A stretch of 15,427 nucleotides of DNA, from the NCBI GenBank assembly GCA_002389785.1, contig DGQS01000200.1, positions 1-15,427 on the forward strand, read 5' to 3'. The translations under genes were made by a program, and so were the position numbers. Below the pieces are notes generated by a model that was given only the letters and a program-made list of their open reading frames with translations, did not search any database and was not told the DNA's origin. Source of the DNA: Bacteroidetes bacterium UBA4408. Its GTDB lineage: Bacteria; Bacteroidota; Bacteroidia; UBA4408. Below are positions 15,251 through 15,427 of the stretch, in pieces (the first letter of the stretch is position 1; the number at the start of each line of letters is the position of its first letter).

Positions 15251-15427
15251 ATGGCTGAAGTAGTTAAAATGCCGAAACTTAGTGATACCATGACAGAGGG
15301 CGTGGTTAGCAAATGGCATAAAAAAGTGGGTGATGTAGTAACATCGGGACACTTGCTTGCCGATATTGAAACAGATAAAGCTACCATGGAATTTGAATCA
15401 TTTCAAGATGGTGTGCTATTATACATT
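15251..15427 (+). CDS. pdhC: Dihydrolipoamide acetyltransferase (PDH E2), N-terminal lipoyl domain, 3' truncated by window edge
   Basis: From the ATG at 15251 the frame stays open to the window end, giving 59 residues. They form most of a biotinyl/lipoyl domain: VVKMPKLSDTMTEGVVSKW (4-22), VGDVV (26-30) and ADIETDKATMEFE (37-49), with K43 the lipoylated lysine. This is the usual N-terminus of PDH-type E2, which carries acetyl groups from E1 to CoA. The ATG follows an A-rich stretch (TAAAATATAAAATAAAA), typical of Bacteroidota leaders. The gene lies 87 nt after pdhA with no clear terminator between them, so the two are probably co-transcribed. The catalytic and E3-binding domains lie beyond the window. 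Confidence 0.93.
   Translation, partial: MAEVVKMPKLSDTMTEGVVSKWHKKVGDVVTSGHLLADIETDKATMEFESFQDGVLLYI

Noticed and set aside
15196..15387. 63-codon minus-strand frame at the right edge
   Set aside because: It is antisense to the lipoyl-domain start of the E2 gene, which has unmistakable motifs.

Overview
This AT-rich window reads as a chromosome segment of a member of the Bacteroidota. The evidence is a PorV-type type IX secretion (T9SS) outer-membrane protein, four consecutive secreted proteins ending in T9SS type A sorting domains (YPNP/YPMP/FPNP motifs), leaders without Shine-Dalgarno sequences, and promoter-like boxes of the Bacteroidota TAnnTTTG type. The genus or family cannot be read from the sequence.

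Layout. At the left edge, on the plus strand, are porV (missing only its extreme 5' end) and ispF, with a terminator-like hairpin between them. At the right edge, also on the plus strand, are cdd (cytidine deaminase), pdhA (pyruvate dehydrogenase E1 alpha) and the first 59 codons of a pdhC-like E2 gene. From memory of other Bacteroidota, porV, cdd, pdhA and pdhC often lie close together. Here an 11.4-kb block of nine genes, all on the minus strand (1765-13125), lies between the two halves.

The minus-strand block has two parts. Read in its own direction, 13125 to 8014 encodes an arylsulfotransferase-family protein, a protein with two glycogen-binding-like beta-sandwich modules, and a CotH-kinase/lamin-tail protein. 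A 16-repeat SBBP-type beta-propeller protein follows (7930-5000). All four have signal peptides and T9SS sorting domains, so they are probable PorV-dependent cargo. Next comes a tight five-gene run (4920-1765): a lipoprotein, a secreted YD-repeat-like protein, a VTC-type polyphosphate polymerase, a DUF4956 membrane protein and a DUF2490 outer-membrane barrel. Spacing within it is 21, 0, -8 or -26, and -1 nt, which indicates one operon with translational coupling.

The most interesting feature is the closeness of VTC polymerase, DUF4956 and CotH kinase in one co-oriented block, together with a sulfotransferase-fold protein and predicted outer-membrane and surface components. A VTC/DUF4956/CotH neighbourhood is, to my recollection, recurrent in other bacterial phyla without an established function. 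The block is a candidate envelope system coupling polyphosphate synthesis to surface protein modification; the function is inference only. No tRNA, rRNA, CRISPR array, insertion sequence or phage gene was seen.
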